The notes: a model not told the origin generated them from the sequence alone. A stretch of DNA of 54,498 nt from Flavobacterium azizsancarii (GCF_027980145.1 NZ_JAMZNK010000038.1:1-54498); one strand, 5' to 3'; shown: positions 33,392-42,561, numbered from the stretch's first letter. Numbers and translations are program-made.

Positions 33392-33943
33392 TTATCTATT
33401 ACGTTCGATAATTTCTGCTAATAATTTTTTAGCCCTAAGTAGTTTTACTTTTACATTGCTCAAAGGTTCATCGATTTTAAGTGCGATTTCCTGATACGTC
33501 ATTTCCTGAAAATAACGCAGCTGAATTACTTCCTGATAATGTGGTTTTAGTTCTTTGATGCATTGCAGTAAGCGTGAAAGATTTTGCTCTTTAATCAAGG
33601 CATCTTCTGCAGATGGAGTAGGGTCGGCAATGTTGTAAGCCTGCTGATCTTCAGAATCAGTAATTTCTATAAAAAGATTGGTTTTCTTTTTACGTAATAA
33701 ATCAATATATACGTTTTTTGCAATAGCAATTAACCAGGTGTTGAATTGGAATTCAGGGTTGTAAGATGCTATTTTATCAAAAGCTTTTGAGAAAGTTTCA
33801 ATGGTAATATCTTCGGCAGTAGTTTCATTTTCGGTACGCTTTAACATAAAGCCATACACTTCATTCCAGAAATAATCTAATAAAAAAGTAAAGGCAATTT
33901 GATCGCCTTTTTTTGCTTTTTCTATTTTAGAATTTATTTCCAA
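33392..33943 (-). CDS. ECF-type RNA polymerase sigma factor
   Basis: A 183-residue group 4 sigma factor with region 2 (about 15-85: DYFWNEVYGFMLKRT, AEDITIETFSKAFDKI, FNTWLIAIAKNVYIDLLRK) and region 4 (about 120-175: YQEVIQLRYFQEMTYQEIA, LSNVKVKLLRAKKLL). The first codons overlap the last 10 bp of an upstream glycosyltransferase gene, which suggests translational coupling. No FecR-like or zinc-type anti-sigma gene is adjacent, so control is probably exercised elsewhere. Its target genes are unknown. Confidence 0.92.
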   Translation of the reverse strand: MEINSKIEKAKKGDQIAFTFLLDYFWNEVYGFMLKRTENETTAEDITIETFSKAFDKIASYNPEFQFNTWLIAIAKNVYIDLLRKKKTNLFIEITDSEDQQAYNIADPTPSAEDALIKEQNLSRLLQCIKELKPHYQEVIQLRYFQEMTYQEIALKIDEPLSNVKVKLLRAKKLLAEIIERNR

Positions 33944-35040
33944 TATACAGGTTTTGAAAAGATATTAGTTATAAAGATATTAATTTGCGTGAATATAAGC
34001 GCTATCTCTACAATAGGAAACCAAATTTTAAGGTCATTTTCTTTTAATTTTCCTGCAGAACACCCAATTATAGTCCAGACAACTGTATAGCGTGTTGCTA
34101 AAATTGCCAGTACAGCAATCCATTGAAATTGGAATGCCAGTAAAAGGATTACTAATATGAAGAAAAATAATTGTGAAATAAAGAATAAACCTAATTGTAT
34201 TTTATCGAATGATTTATAATATTGCGTAGTAGAAACACGTCTTCTTTTTTGCGTAAACCATTCTTTGTAGGTTTCTTTTGGTTTAGAGTACGTGAAACTT
34301 TCCGGTGTATATGATATTGTCGTATTGTTTTTGTTTGCAGCCTGATTGATAAACAAATCATCGTCGCCCGAGCGAATTTGGATATGTTCAATAAATCCGT
34401 TTACATTGAAAAACTCTTCTTTTTTGTACGCCAAATTTCGTCCAACTCCCATGTACGGAAATCCTAGTTTTGTCCACGAGAAATATTGTACAGCTGTTAA
34501 AACAGTTTCAAAACGAATAATTTTATTCAATAAAGAACGCTCTATTTTCTCGTAGCCACTATATCCCAGAACAATTGTTTTATTCATTGTAAATTGAGAA
34601 GTCATTGATGTAATCCATTCTTTTGACGTTGGATAGCAATTTGCGTCTGTAAATAGTAGATAGTCTTTTTTTGATGCTTTGATTCCTAGTGTTAAAGCAT
34701 ATTTTTTATTACCCCAGAAAGCCTCATTGTTTTTTACTTTTACCAAACGAATGTTTGGGTATTGTTGTTCAAATTGCTCAAAAACCTCTAATGTTTCGTC
34801 GCTTGAAGCATCATCAATCAAAACAATTTCAAAATCAGGATAATTTTGTTCTGCTAATATTGGAATATATTTTTTTACATTTTCTTCTTCGTTTTTCGCA
34901 CAAACTATTACTGATACCGGAATTCTCTTTGGAGTAATATTTTGAGGTTTGCTAAAAGCAAACTTTCCAAAAACACCTAGATAATAAGAAAGTTGTACGA
35001 CAACAATAGCAATAAAAAAGTAAAAAATGAATGTAAGCAT
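33934..35040 (-). CDS. Family 2 glycosyltransferase, membrane bound
   Basis: A 368-residue GT-A fold enzyme with an N-terminal transmembrane helix (about 3-25), a catalytic domain (about 40-270) with VIVCAKNEEENV, the DDAS divalent-metal region (VLIDDASSDET), FTDANCYP and a downstream SGDDDLF and QKRRRV (Q/R)xxRW-like segment, and two or three C-terminal helices (about 280-360). The pattern is that of processive or lipid-linked sugar transferases at the inner membrane. The acceptor is unknown. Its 3' end overlaps the sigma factor gene. Confidence 0.9.
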   Translation of the reverse strand: MLTFIFYFFIAIVVVQLSYYLGVFGKFAFSKPQNITPKRIPVSVIVCAKNEEENVKKYIPILAEQNYPDFEIVLIDDASSDETLEVFEQFEQQYPNIRLVKVKNNEAFWGNKKYALTLGIKASKKDYLLFTDANCYPTSKEWITSMTSQFTMNKTIVLGYSGYEKIERSLLNKIIRFETVLTAVQYFSWTKLGFPYMGVGRNLAYKKEEFFNVNGFIEHIQIRSGDDDLFINQAANKNNTTISYTPESFTYSKPKETYKEWFTQKRRRVSTTQYYKSFDKIQLGLFFISQLFFFILVILLLAFQFQWIAVLAILATRYTVVWTIIGCSAGKLKENDLKIWFPIVEIALIFTQINIFITNIFSKPVYWK

Positions 35041-35123
35041 CTGATTTTAATGTCTTTTAATTTTTGAATCTTGCGAGTGCAAATGTACTTATGAAATCCT
35101 AAATTTCAATGGCTAAAGCTGAT

Positions 35124-35738
35124 TTACTTTTGGCATTTCATCATTTCTTTCGCAACAGCAATAGCCTGAGGGTTTTCGGTTTTTTCTAATTCCGAAATAA
35201 TGTTTTTATAATTATTCTCGTCCCGATTTTGCGATAGTTTTTTAGTAGCCTGAATTTCATCAATTTCAATTTCAAAGCCAAAAATCCCTCTGGCTTCGCG
35301 CATCGTTTTTGTAGACAAATCTTCGACGCGAACAGGGTTTGCTGAACTGGCCTCGTACTTATCAACTAATTTTTTAAGCTGTTCAATTGAAGTGGCTTCA
35401 TCAACAATTTTTATTCGCCCATAAACGTGTACGGCTATGTAATTCCAGGTTGGTACATTTTCATGATCGTACCAGGAAGACGAAATATAACTATGCGGAC
35501 CAGTAAATACTGCCAATACCTGATCGTTTTCTGCAAAACCTTCTGCTTGTGGATTTAGTTTTGAAAGATGCCCTTGCAGAATTTCTTTTCCGTCTGCATT
35601 AACTTCTAGTTCTATTGGAATATGTGTTGCACATAATTTTCCGTGAGTTTGATTGATCAGGATTCCAAAACTATTTTCTTTCAAAAAAGTTCTGATTGAT
35701 TCCGGGTCTTCGTCTTTGTATATTTTTGGAGTATACAT
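35124..35738 (-). CDS. FMN-binding PaiB-like protein
   Basis: A 204-residue flavin-reductase-like split-barrel protein taken from the ATG at 35738 (MYTPKIYK), 2 bp after the upstream GNAT stop; a longer frame from 35774 would run back into that gene. It shows the PaiB pattern (SFGILINQTHGKLCATHIPIEL, GHLSKLNPQ, VFTGPHSYISSSWYD, NVPTWNYIAVHVYG). PaiB of Bacillus is a repressor of sporulation and degradative genes, but members elsewhere are mostly uncharacterised FMN-binding proteins. The adjacent N-acetyltransferase recalls the Bacillus paiA-paiB pair. Confidence 0.88.
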   Translation of the reverse strand: MYTPKIYKDEDPESIRTFLKENSFGILINQTHGKLCATHIPIELEVNADGKEILQGHLSKLNPQAEGFAENDQVLAVFTGPHSYISSSWYDHENVPTWNYIAVHVYGRIKIVDEATSIEQLKKLVDKYEASSANPVRVEDLSTKTMREARGIFGFEIEIDEIQATKKLSQNRDENNYKNIISELEKTENPQAIAVAKEMMKCQK

Positions 35739-35740
35739 TT

Positions 35741-36208
35741 TTATGAATTTTGATTTAAAGATTTTCCCAGACAAATAGCCTCTGGTAGATCTGTATATTT
35801 TCCGTAATTCGGAATTACTTTATAACCTTGTTTTTGATAAAATTCAATAGCATTGCCATTTTTTACCCGTGTTTCTAAAACCAAATCTGTATAATCCAGT
35901 GTTATGGCTTTGTCTTCTAAAAAGGTTAAAATCGTTTGTCCGATTTTCTTTCCCGGGTATTTTGAATACATTCTTTTTACTTCTCCGGTATTTTGATCGA
36001 TTGGTCTAATGGCACCGCAACCCACAATCTCATTCTCAATTTCGGCTATAACAAATACGAATTTTGAATTGTCGTTTTGCCAATCCTGAAAAGAATTCTT
36101 TCCGTCACTTCCAAAACGAAGATAAAGATTTTCGGATAATTCTTCTGTAATTGCCAGAACTTTTTCATCATCAGGATTTGCGATTTTTATAGAGGGAGTT
36201 TCGATCAT
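35741..36208 (-). CDS. GNAT family N-acetyltransferase
   Basis: A 155-residue acetyl-CoA-dependent transferase. The core is FVIAEIENEIVGCGAIRPID, then the pyrophosphate-binding loop in KRMYSKYPGKKIGQTILTFLE, and the C-terminal strand LVLETRVKNGNAIEFYQKQGYK. It precedes the PaiB-like gene by 2 bp in a two-gene operon. In Bacillus the PaiA acetyltransferase acts on polyamines; whether this one does is inference from the pairing only. Confidence 0.88.
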   Translation of the reverse strand: MIETPSIKIANPDDEKVLAITEELSENLYLRFGSDGKNSFQDWQNDNSKFVFVIAEIENEIVGCGAIRPIDQNTGEVKRMYSKYPGKKIGQTILTFLEDKAITLDYTDLVLETRVKNGNAIEFYQKQGYKVIPNYGKYTDLPEAICLGKSLNQNS

Positions 36209-36354
36209 TACGCTTAAAAAAAAATAATTGTTCTCGGGTTTTGATACATCGGGTTCCGAAACTTCGAGAGAGGTGTTTTAGTGTTTTAAAAGGCTTCAAC
36301 TCTGCTCAGTCTGACAATAGCGGTAATTAGTAAAAATTAGTAAAATTTGTATTT

Positions 36355-37368
36355 TTAAATCACATTCACTTCAGCTTCAATATGAATTCCGAATTTTTCG
36401 AAAACAGTTTTTTGAACCTCTCTCGAAACTGCCAGAATTTCTTGCCCTGTTGCGTTTCCGTAATTTACTAAAACCAAAGCCTGATTTTTATGAACTCCAG
36501 CATCACCAAAACGTTTTCCTTTAAAACCGGCTTGTTCAATTAGCCAGCCCGCGGGAACTTTTACTTCAGTTTCGGACACTTCGTAGTATTTCATTTCCGG
36601 AAACTTCTGATGGATTTTTTCGAAATTAGATTTCAAGAGAATCGGATTTTTAAAGAAACTTCCGCTATTTCCCAATTCTTTAGGATCCGGTAATTTACTT
36701 TGTCTGATTGAGATTACAGCATTACTAACGTCCTTCAACGTTGGATTTGTAATATTGTTTTTAGCCAATTCAGCTGAAATGTCTCCGTATGAAATATTGA
36801 TTTTGTGATTGCGTTTCGTTAGTTTGTACACTACCGATGTAATGATATATTGATCTTTTGCTTCATTTTTGAAGATGCTTTCTCTGTATCCAAAGTTACA
36901 TTCAGCATTTATAAAAGTTTTTATTTTCTGAGTTTCAATATTCATGGCTTCGCAGGAAACAAAAGTGTCTTTGATCTCCGTTCCGTAAGCTCCAATGTTC
37001 TGAACCGGAGTTGTGCCGACATTGCCTGGAATTAAAGACATGTTTTCTAAACCACCAAAATTGTTGTCAATTGTCCACAGTACAAATTCGTGCCAGGTTT
37101 CGCCGGCCTGACTTTCGACCCAGACAAAATCATCGTCTTCTTTAATGATTTTTTTTCCTTTTAAGTCAATATGTATTACCAAAGCCTCAATGTCTTTCGT
37201 TAATAACATATTGCTTCCGCCTCCTAAAATGAATTTTTTCTCGCTTTTGTATTCTTCTAAAATGGTTTTTAATTCATTAACTGAATGAACGGCAACAAAT
37301 TGTTTGGCTTTTGCTTCGATGCCAAAAGTATTATGTTTTTTTAAAGAAAAATTGGATTGGATTTCCAT
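36355..37368 (-). CDS. murB: UDP-N-acetylenolpyruvoylglucosamine reductase
   Basis: A 337-residue FAD enzyme that reduces UDP-GlcNAc-enolpyruvate to UDP-MurNAc in peptidoglycan synthesis. It starts with the NTFGI motif, has the FAD-binding FILGGGSNMLL and NMSLIPGNVGTTPVQNIGAYG blocks, the proton donor Ser237 (GNSGSFFKNP) and a C-terminal Glu in EAEVNVI. The extra loop and GYRES sequence mark the type I (Escherichia-like) form. Transcribed alone. Confidence 0.96.
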   Translation of the reverse strand: MEIQSNFSLKKHNTFGIEAKAKQFVAVHSVNELKTILEEYKSEKKFILGGGSNMLLTKDIEALVIHIDLKGKKIIKEDDDFVWVESQAGETWHEFVLWTIDNNFGGLENMSLIPGNVGTTPVQNIGAYGTEIKDTFVSCEAMNIETQKIKTFINAECNFGYRESIFKNEAKDQYIITSVVYKLTKRNHKINISYGDISAELAKNNITNPTLKDVSNAVISIRQSKLPDPKELGNSGSFFKNPILLKSNFEKIHQKFPEMKYYEVSETEVKVPAGWLIEQAGFKGKRFGDAGVHKNQALVLVNYGNATGQEILAVSREVQKTVFEKFGIHIEAEVNVI

Positions 37369-37622
37369 AAATAAAAGGCTTTTTGAATCCCAAAATGTCG
37401 GGATAATTCTGAGGTCAAAAGTAACGATTATAATTTATTTGAGTAGATTTTCCGGAAAATAACAATTAATAAAAAGATTGAAAATAAGTGTCAAAATGAG
37501 AGAGTGGCTTTTTGTGAAAAAAAAAAGCCTTATTAAAAAGTTGCAATTATAATGTTTGTCTCTTTCGTCGTGAATTTGCTTTGCCTTTTCGTTATCGCTC
37601 GGGTTTTGGCGGAACAAGCATG

Positions 37623-38300
37623 CTAAAATTCATCAGTGTCTAAAGCTCGATTAATAAACTCGTTCAAAGGTTTTAAAGCGATGAGTTTTTTGCTCATTTT
37701 AGCAACAAAGTCTTTTTGGGTCACTTCAGAAATATCATATTTTTGAGTAGCTGTGAAACTTTTTAGTTTTAAGAACTCAATTGCAGGATGATCTTTTTCA
37801 TAGCCTCTTGGCGGGTTTTTAAGTGAATTGGTTTCGTTTACATCTAAACTTCCAAATTCTTTCTTGAAGTTTTTATCCGCAATAATAGCTTCCAGGTCAT
37901 CGTGAAAAAAAGCAATTTCTTTTCGGACTTTTTTCAAATCATCAGATTCGGGAGAGTAAAATCCGCCAGCAATAAAACTGGCGCCTTTTTCTATGTGTAC
38001 ATAATATCCTGAACGGTTTAGACCTTTGGTTCCTCCCGACATCCAAACGCCTAAATGTGCTTTATATGGCGATTTGTCCTTAGAGAATCGAATATCGCGA
38101 TTGATTCTGAAGGTACAGTTTTTAACTTCTAACAATTCTAATGAAGGATCAAGAGGTTTCATTACATCCAGAAAATCACTTACTAACTGCTGATAGTTTT
38201 TCTTGAAAATCTCGTATCGTTTTTTATTGTCCTGAAACCAATCTCTATTGTTATTCTTTTTTAAATCGTCTAAAAATTGCAATGATTCTTTCGTTAGCAT
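37623..38300 (-). CDS. DUF2461 family protein
   Basis: A 225-residue cytosolic protein of the DUF2461/TIGR02453 family, recognised by FLDDLKKNNNRDWFQDNKKRYE, FRINRDIRFSKDKSPYKAHLGVWM, YYVHIEKGASFIAGGFYSP and GYEKDHP. No catalytic residues are established for the family. It begins 10 bp after the rhodanese-thioredoxin lipoprotein gene and is likely co-transcribed with it. The 37435-37620 gap downstream contains no credible gene. Confidence 0.88.
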   Translation of the reverse strand: MLTKESLQFLDDLKKNNNRDWFQDNKKRYEIFKKNYQQLVSDFLDVMKPLDPSLELLEVKNCTFRINRDIRFSKDKSPYKAHLGVWMSGGTKGLNRSGYYVHIEKGASFIAGGFYSPESDDLKKVRKEIAFFHDDLEAIIADKNFKKEFGSLDVNETNSLKNPPRGYEKDHPAIEFLKLKSFTATQKYDISEVTQKDFVAKMSKKLIALKPLNEFINRALDTDEF

Positions 38301-38310
38301 ATTCTTTATG

Positions 38311-39009
38311 TTATTGCAGTTGTTTTTTTAAGTCTTTTTCGCTGATAAAGCCTGTGTTTTTCCATTGTACAGCCTTATTGTTATATAAAACAACAGTTGG
38401 GAGCTGGTCAATCTTCATTTGAGTAGCTAATGTTTTGTTCTTGTCAACGTCAATACGAATGATAACTACTTTATCGCTCATTTCTTTTTGCATTTTCAAA
38501 AGATAGGGCTCCATTTGTTTGCAAGGTCCGCACCATTCTGCGTAAAAATCAATTAAAACTTTTTTATCTGTATTTAGTAAATCATTAAAATCATTCATAG
38601 TCATTCCAACTTGTCCAGTCGAAGGTTTGCCAAACCCTTCTTCATTCCAATTCAGGAAGCCGCCTTCTAATTCATAGACAGTACTAAAACCTAATTCTTG
38701 TAGTTTTGTGGCTGCTTTTTTACTTCTTCCTCCGCTTAGGCAATAAACAAAAACTGGTTTAGATTTGTCAAAAGATTCTGCTTTTGCAGCAAAATCATCG
38801 CTATTCCAATTTATATTTTTAGCATTATCGATATGGTCGGATTCAAATTCATCAGGAGTTCGAACGTCCAGAATTTGAGGATTTTCGGTGGTTTTAATTT
38901 TTTCTGCAAATTCTTTTGGATGAAGTGGTTCAAAAGAATTGGTTTTCTTTTCATTACAGGAAATTAGTAGAACTGAAACTATTAGTAATAAGATTTTTGG
39001 GAATTTCAT
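38311..39009 (-). CDS. Rhodanese-thioredoxin fusion lipoprotein
   Basis: A 232-residue lipoprotein (signal 1-17, lipobox LISC, acylated Cys18). A rhodanese domain (about 28-125) has active Cys90 in VYCLSGGRS. It is followed by a thioredoxin fold (about 135-232) with the CGPC active site, Cys160 and Cys163, in FYAEWCGPCK and the cis-Pro in IDQLPTVV. The fusion would place sulfur transfer and thiol redox chemistry together on the periplasmic side of a membrane. Partners are unknown; DUF2461 is the downstream gene. Confidence 0.9.
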   Translation of the reverse strand: MKFPKILLLIVSVLLISCNEKKTNSFEPLHPKEFAEKIKTTENPQILDVRTPDEFESDHIDNAKNINWNSDDFAAKAESFDKSKPVFVYCLSGGRSKKAATKLQELGFSTVYELEGGFLNWNEEGFGKPSTGQVGMTMNDFNDLLNTDKKVLIDFYAEWCGPCKQMEPYLLKMQKEMSDKVVIIRIDVDKNKTLATQMKIDQLPTVVLYNNKAVQWKNTGFISEKDLKKQLQ

Positions 39010-39090
39010 TAGGCTTAATTTTAAAAATAATAATGCTAAAGTAATGATTTTTCAATTTTTAAATCTTAACAGAAAGTGAAATAAAAAAAT

Positions 39091-39444
39091 TTGCCACGAA
39101 TTTCACGAATGAGCACGAATTTTAAAATAGTACATCGTGTTTTGCTTTGATTAATTTTTGTGTCAAAGTTCTGTATAGTAAAAGGCTGAAAAAAGTTTGC
39201 CACGAATCTCACGAATGAGCGCGAATTTTAAAATAGTGCATCGTGTTTTGCTTTGATTAATTTTTGTGTCAAAGTTCTGTGTCCTAAAAGGCTGAAAAAA
39301 GTTTGCCACGAATTTCACGAATGAGCACGAATTTTAAAATAGTACATCGTGTTTTGCTTTGATTTATTTATGTCAAAGTTCTGTATCATAAAAGGCCGAA
39401 AAAAAGTTCGCCACGAATCTCGCGAATGAGCATGAATTGACTAG
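39091..39444. repeat. Tandem repeat, 106-bp unit, 3.3 copies
   Basis: Three near-identical units begin at 39091, 39197 and 39303, each starting TTGCCACGAATTTCACGAAT and ending in AAAAGGCTGAAAAAAG. A partial fourth unit starts at about 39407 and fades near 39444. Unit-to-unit differences are few. It fills most of the 520-bp gap between recF and the lipoprotein gene. The rest of the gap is AT-rich and without a gene. Confidence 0.9.
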
Positions 39445-39528
39445 TTTGAAATTGAATTTTAAGAATTTTTATTTTTTGATAATGGCTGGCTAATGAAAAT
39501 ATTTCTCAAGTTTAAAGATGAAAAAAAA

Positions 39529-40611
39529 CTACCCTAAATTGAAGATTTTATAACTCTGATGTGTCGATTTTACAATCGCTTCGGTTCGTTCCGGATGCGT
39601 GTCAGAAATAAAAAGCTGACCAAAAGTTTCACTGTTTACCATTTCGATAATTTTAGAAACACGGGTTTCGTCCAGTTTATCAAAAATATCATCAAATAAT
39701 AAAAGAGGTTTTACACCGCTTTGTTTTTTCAAAAACTCAAATTGAGCCAATTTCAAGGCAATCAAAAAAGATTTTTGCTGACCTTGTGATCCGAATTTTT
39801 TTATTGGATGTGCGTCAATCTCAAAAGACAAATCGTCTTTATGGATTCCAACGCTTGTATAATGCAATGCACGATCTTTGCCGATGTTTTCCTGTAAGAG
39901 TGTTAATAAGTCTTTCTCGTACAGATGGCTTTCATAAACTAATTGCACCGTTTCTTCAGATCCGGTTATCGTTTTATGGTGTTCATTAAATATAGGTATA
40001 AAATGTTCGAGAAAGTCTTTTCTCTTTTCAAAAATCGATTGTCCAAAACTATTTAGTTGCTCATTATATATAGATATGGTATCATTGTCGAAAGTGTGGT
40101 TCAGGGCAAAATACTTTAGTAAAGCATTTCGTTGTACAATTACTTTTTGATATTGTATAAGCTGATGCAAATAGGTAGAGTCTAATTGCGAGATTACACT
40201 GTCCATGAATTTACGGCGTGTTTCGCTTCCTTCTACAATTAAATCACGATCTGCGGGTGAAATAATTACTAACGGAATAAATCCAATATGGTCTGAGAAC
40301 TTATCGTAGGCTTTTCCGTTTCTTTTTAGAATCTTCTTTTGTCCCTTTTTTAAACTGCAGACAATTTGTTCTGTTCTGTCATTTTTTTCTAATTCGGCAT
40401 CAATTACAAAAAACTCTTCTCCGTGTTTGATATTTTGAACTGCTAACGGATTAAAATAACTTTTTCCGTAAGCTAAATGATAAATTGCATCAAGCACATT
40501 GGTTTTTCCAATGCCGTTTTTACCCACAAAACAATTGATTTTGAGGTCGAAGTCAAAACTGGCTTCAGAGAAATTTTTATAATTGAATAAAGAAATTTTG
40601 TTTAAATGCAT
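39529..40611 (-). CDS. recF: DNA replication and repair protein RecF
   Basis: A 360-residue SMC-like ATPase that helps RecO and RecR load RecA at gaps. Walker A is GKNGIGKTN (30-38), the signature block is near SQGQQKSFLIALKLAQ (about 272-287), and Walker B with the D-loop is LLLFDDIFDKLDETR (about 308-322). The length is typical. It is not next to dnaA or dnaN here, which is usual in Bacteroidota. Confidence 0.95.
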   Translation of the reverse strand: MHLNKISLFNYKNFSEASFDFDLKINCFVGKNGIGKTNVLDAIYHLAYGKSYFNPLAVQNIKHGEEFFVIDAELEKNDRTEQIVCSLKKGQKKILKRNGKAYDKFSDHIGFIPLVIISPADRDLIVEGSETRRKFMDSVISQLDSTYLHQLIQYQKVIVQRNALLKYFALNHTFDNDTISIYNEQLNSFGQSIFEKRKDFLEHFIPIFNEHHKTITGSEETVQLVYESHLYEKDLLTLLQENIGKDRALHYTSVGIHKDDLSFEIDAHPIKKFGSQGQQKSFLIALKLAQFEFLKKQSGVKPLLLFDDIFDKLDETRVSKIIEMVNSETFGQLFISDTHPERTEAIVKSTHQSYKIFNLG

Positions 40612-41001
40612 TTTTCAGGGACTGTAATGATAAAATTTGATGTTCCGGTATGTAACTTTTCTCGTTAGATTGTGTTTTTATGTCGCAGATTGAATGATTT
40701 TAAAAGGGTTTCTTGTAAAATATATCTCTAATCAGCGAGAATTCGTGAAATCTTAGGCGAAAATTATGTTCTTAGCCCGGGAAAAGTCGTGTTTTGGATA
40801 ACAAAAATTTGAGGGTGCAAATTATCGAAAATTATCGATATAATAGGCTTTCGGGCTCTTTCAAGATGAATTATTTTGTAGAAATGAGTGAAGAAGTTGC
40901 CGTTTAGTAAATTATTTTTTTAAAATAGATATAAAATTGATTTTTTTTACGTTGGTTTCAATAAAAATTTTATTTTTGCCGTTCACTAAATTAAATTTTA
41001 A
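40612..41001. promoter_or_regulatory. recF/TPR divergent intergenic region with promoter
   Basis: No gene is visible. TTG at 40952-40954 and TATTTTTG at 40971-40978 (16-bp spacer) form a promoter for the TPR gene. An ATTATCGA direct repeat lies around 40820-40840. No DnaA box was seen. Confidence 0.5.
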
Positions 41002-41787
41002 ATGGCTACTTACAATAAAAGAGGATATAAGGCACCAAAGGAAAAGGAAGTTAAAGAAGAGGTTGTGAATGAAGAGCAACAAGTAATTCTTGATGGAAAA
41101 AACAGCAAAACAGCTGAGGTTTTTTCTAAACTAGATGAGACTGCTTCAAAAACGGAGGATTGGGTTGCTAAAAATCAAAAAATCATTATTGGTTTAGTTG
41201 CCGGTATTGCAGTTGCTACTATTGGATATTTGGCTTACCAAAAATTTGTAGAAGCTCCTAAGCAAGACGAAGCTGCAAGCGAAATGTTTGTTGCTCAACA
41301 AAATTTTGATAAAGCGACTAATGGTGTGGCAAGCGATTCACTATACAAATTAGCATTGAATGGTTCTGAAGGTAAATTTGGATTCGTAAAAATTGCTGAT
41401 GAATATTCTGGAACTGATGCAGGAAATTTAGCTAACTATTATGCTGGTATTGCTTCTTTGAATATTGGTAAATTTGATGATGCAATCAAATATTTAGGAA
41501 AATTCAAATCAAAAGAAGCTATCGTTAATGCTTTGGCAATTGGTGCAATTGGAGATGCTTATTCTCAAAAAAACCAACAAAAAGAAGCTTTAGACTACTA
41601 TGTAAAAGCTGCTGAATCTAATAAAAATGATTTTACAACTCCTCGTTTCTTATTAAAAGCTGGTAAAACAGCATTGGCTCTAGGTCAAAAAGAAGATGCG
41701 TTGAAATATTTAACAGATATCAAAGAAAACTACGATGCAACACCAGAAGCTGCTTCTGTAGATGTATTGATTGGATTAGCACAATAA
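41002..41787 (+). CDS. Membrane-anchored TPR protein (YfgM-like)
   Basis: A 261-residue protein with a charged cytoplasmic N-terminus (about 1-57), one transmembrane helix (about 60-80: IIIGLVAGIAVATIGYLAYQ) and a periplasmic array of three to four tetratricopeptide repeats (about 95-260, such as NYYAGIASLNIGKFDDAIKY and IGDAYSQKNQQKEALDYYVK). This resembles YfgM, an ancillary protein of the SecYEG translocon in proteobacteria, but that homology is only topological. It is followed by ribH after a short AT-rich palindromic spacer. Confidence 0.85.
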   Translation: MATYNKRGYKAPKEKEVKEEVVNEEQQVILDGKNSKTAEVFSKLDETASKTEDWVAKNQKIIIGLVAGIAVATIGYLAYQKFVEAPKQDEAASEMFVAQQNFDKATNGVASDSLYKLALNGSEGKFGFVKIADEYSGTDAGNLANYYAGIASLNIGKFDDAIKYLGKFKSKEAIVNALAIGAIGDAYSQKNQQKEALDYYVKAAESNKNDFTTPRFLLKAGKTALALGQKEDALKYLTDIKENYDATPEAASVDVLIGLAQ

Positions 41788-41875
41788 AAATATTTGATTT
41801 TAGATTTAAAATTTTAGATTTAAGATTGTAGATTTGTATTTCAGAATCTGAAATTTAAAAATCTAAAATATAAAG

Positions 41876-42448
41876 ATGGCTACCGAAAATAAAAATTTAT
41901 CAGAATACGATAAAAACACGATCCCAAATGCGAAAGATTTTCGATTTGGGATTGTTGTTTCTGAGTGGAACGAAACTATAACTGAAGGACTTTATAATGG
42001 GGCTTTTGATGCCTTAATTGATAATGAAGTTCCTGCTCAACAAATTATCCGTTGGAATGTTCCTGGGAGTTTTGAGTTGATTTATGGTGCAAAAAAAATG
42101 TTGCAGACACAAAATGTTGATGCGGTAATTGTAATTGGCTGTGTAATTCAGGGACAAACCAAACATTTTGATTTTGTGTGCGAAGGCGTAACGCAGGGAA
42201 TTAAGGATTTGAATGTTCAAACTGACATCCCGGTTATTTTTTGCGTTCTGACAGATAATAATATACAACAGTCAATTGACAGAAGTGGAGGAATTCACGG
42301 AAACAAAGGAACTGAAGCTGCAATCGCTGCTATCAAAATGGCGTATATCCGTCAGCAAGCTTCGATGTCGCATCCTTTTAATCAGCCTTTGTTGTCTTCG
42401 GGAGCGATTCAAATCGAAGAAACTCCAATAAAAATTGATAAAGAATAA
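41876..42448 (+). CDS. ribH: 6,7-dimethyl-8-ribityllumazine synthase
   Basis: A 190-residue riboflavin-pathway enzyme that condenses the pyrimidine with dihydroxybutanone phosphate. The family blocks are present: FRFGIVVSEWNE, VPGSFELIYGAKKML, VIVIGCVIQGQTKHFDFVCEGVTQGI, VIFCVLTDNNIQQSIDRSG with the GNKGTEAA phosphate-site segment. It carries a non-conserved N-terminal extension and a C-terminal extension of about 30 residues compared with typical 155-residue members. A terminator follows. Confidence 0.95.
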   Translation: MATENKNLSEYDKNTIPNAKDFRFGIVVSEWNETITEGLYNGAFDALIDNEVPAQQIIRWNVPGSFELIYGAKKMLQTQNVDAVIVIGCVIQGQTKHFDFVCEGVTQGIKDLNVQTDIPVIFCVLTDNNIQQSIDRSGGIHGNKGTEAAIAAIKMAYIRQQASMSHPFNQPLLSSGAIQIEETPIKIDKE

Positions 42449-42471
42449 AACACATTTGTTTTAAAACTACT

Positions 42472-42506
42472 AAAACCTATACTGTGTATAAATAGTATAG
42501 GTTTTT
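42472..42506 (+). terminator. ribH terminator
   Basis: AAAACCTATACT pairs with AGTATAGGTTTT around a 10-nt loop and continues into T-residues. Confidence 0.8.
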
Positions 42507-42553
42507 TGTTTTTTTTATGATGACACTTATTCTGAAAGCCAAGAGAAATTCAT

Positions 42554-42561
42554 TAAATTTG
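42554..42561 (+). promoter_or_regulatory. mutL promoter -7 element
   Basis: TAAATTTG fits TAnnTTTG, about 52 bp before the mutL ATG and after the ribH terminator. It would drive the mutL-rhomboid operon. Confidence 0.5.

Noticed and set aside
35739..35774. Longer start for the PaiB-like gene
   Set aside because: It would overlap the end of the GNAT gene; the ATG at 35738 starts the conserved MYTPKIY sequence.
37435..37617. 60-codon minus-strand ORF between murB and DUF2461
   Set aside because: Low-complexity, no signal or domain, no promoter, and AT-rich spacer composition.
39091..39444. CRISPR array
   Set aside because: The 106-bp units are near-identical along their full length, with no short repeat plus unique spacer pattern, and no cas genes are near.
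40612..41001. Replication origin beside recF
   Set aside because: No DnaA boxes and no dnaA or dnaN nearby; only an ATTATCGA repeat and a promoter are seen.
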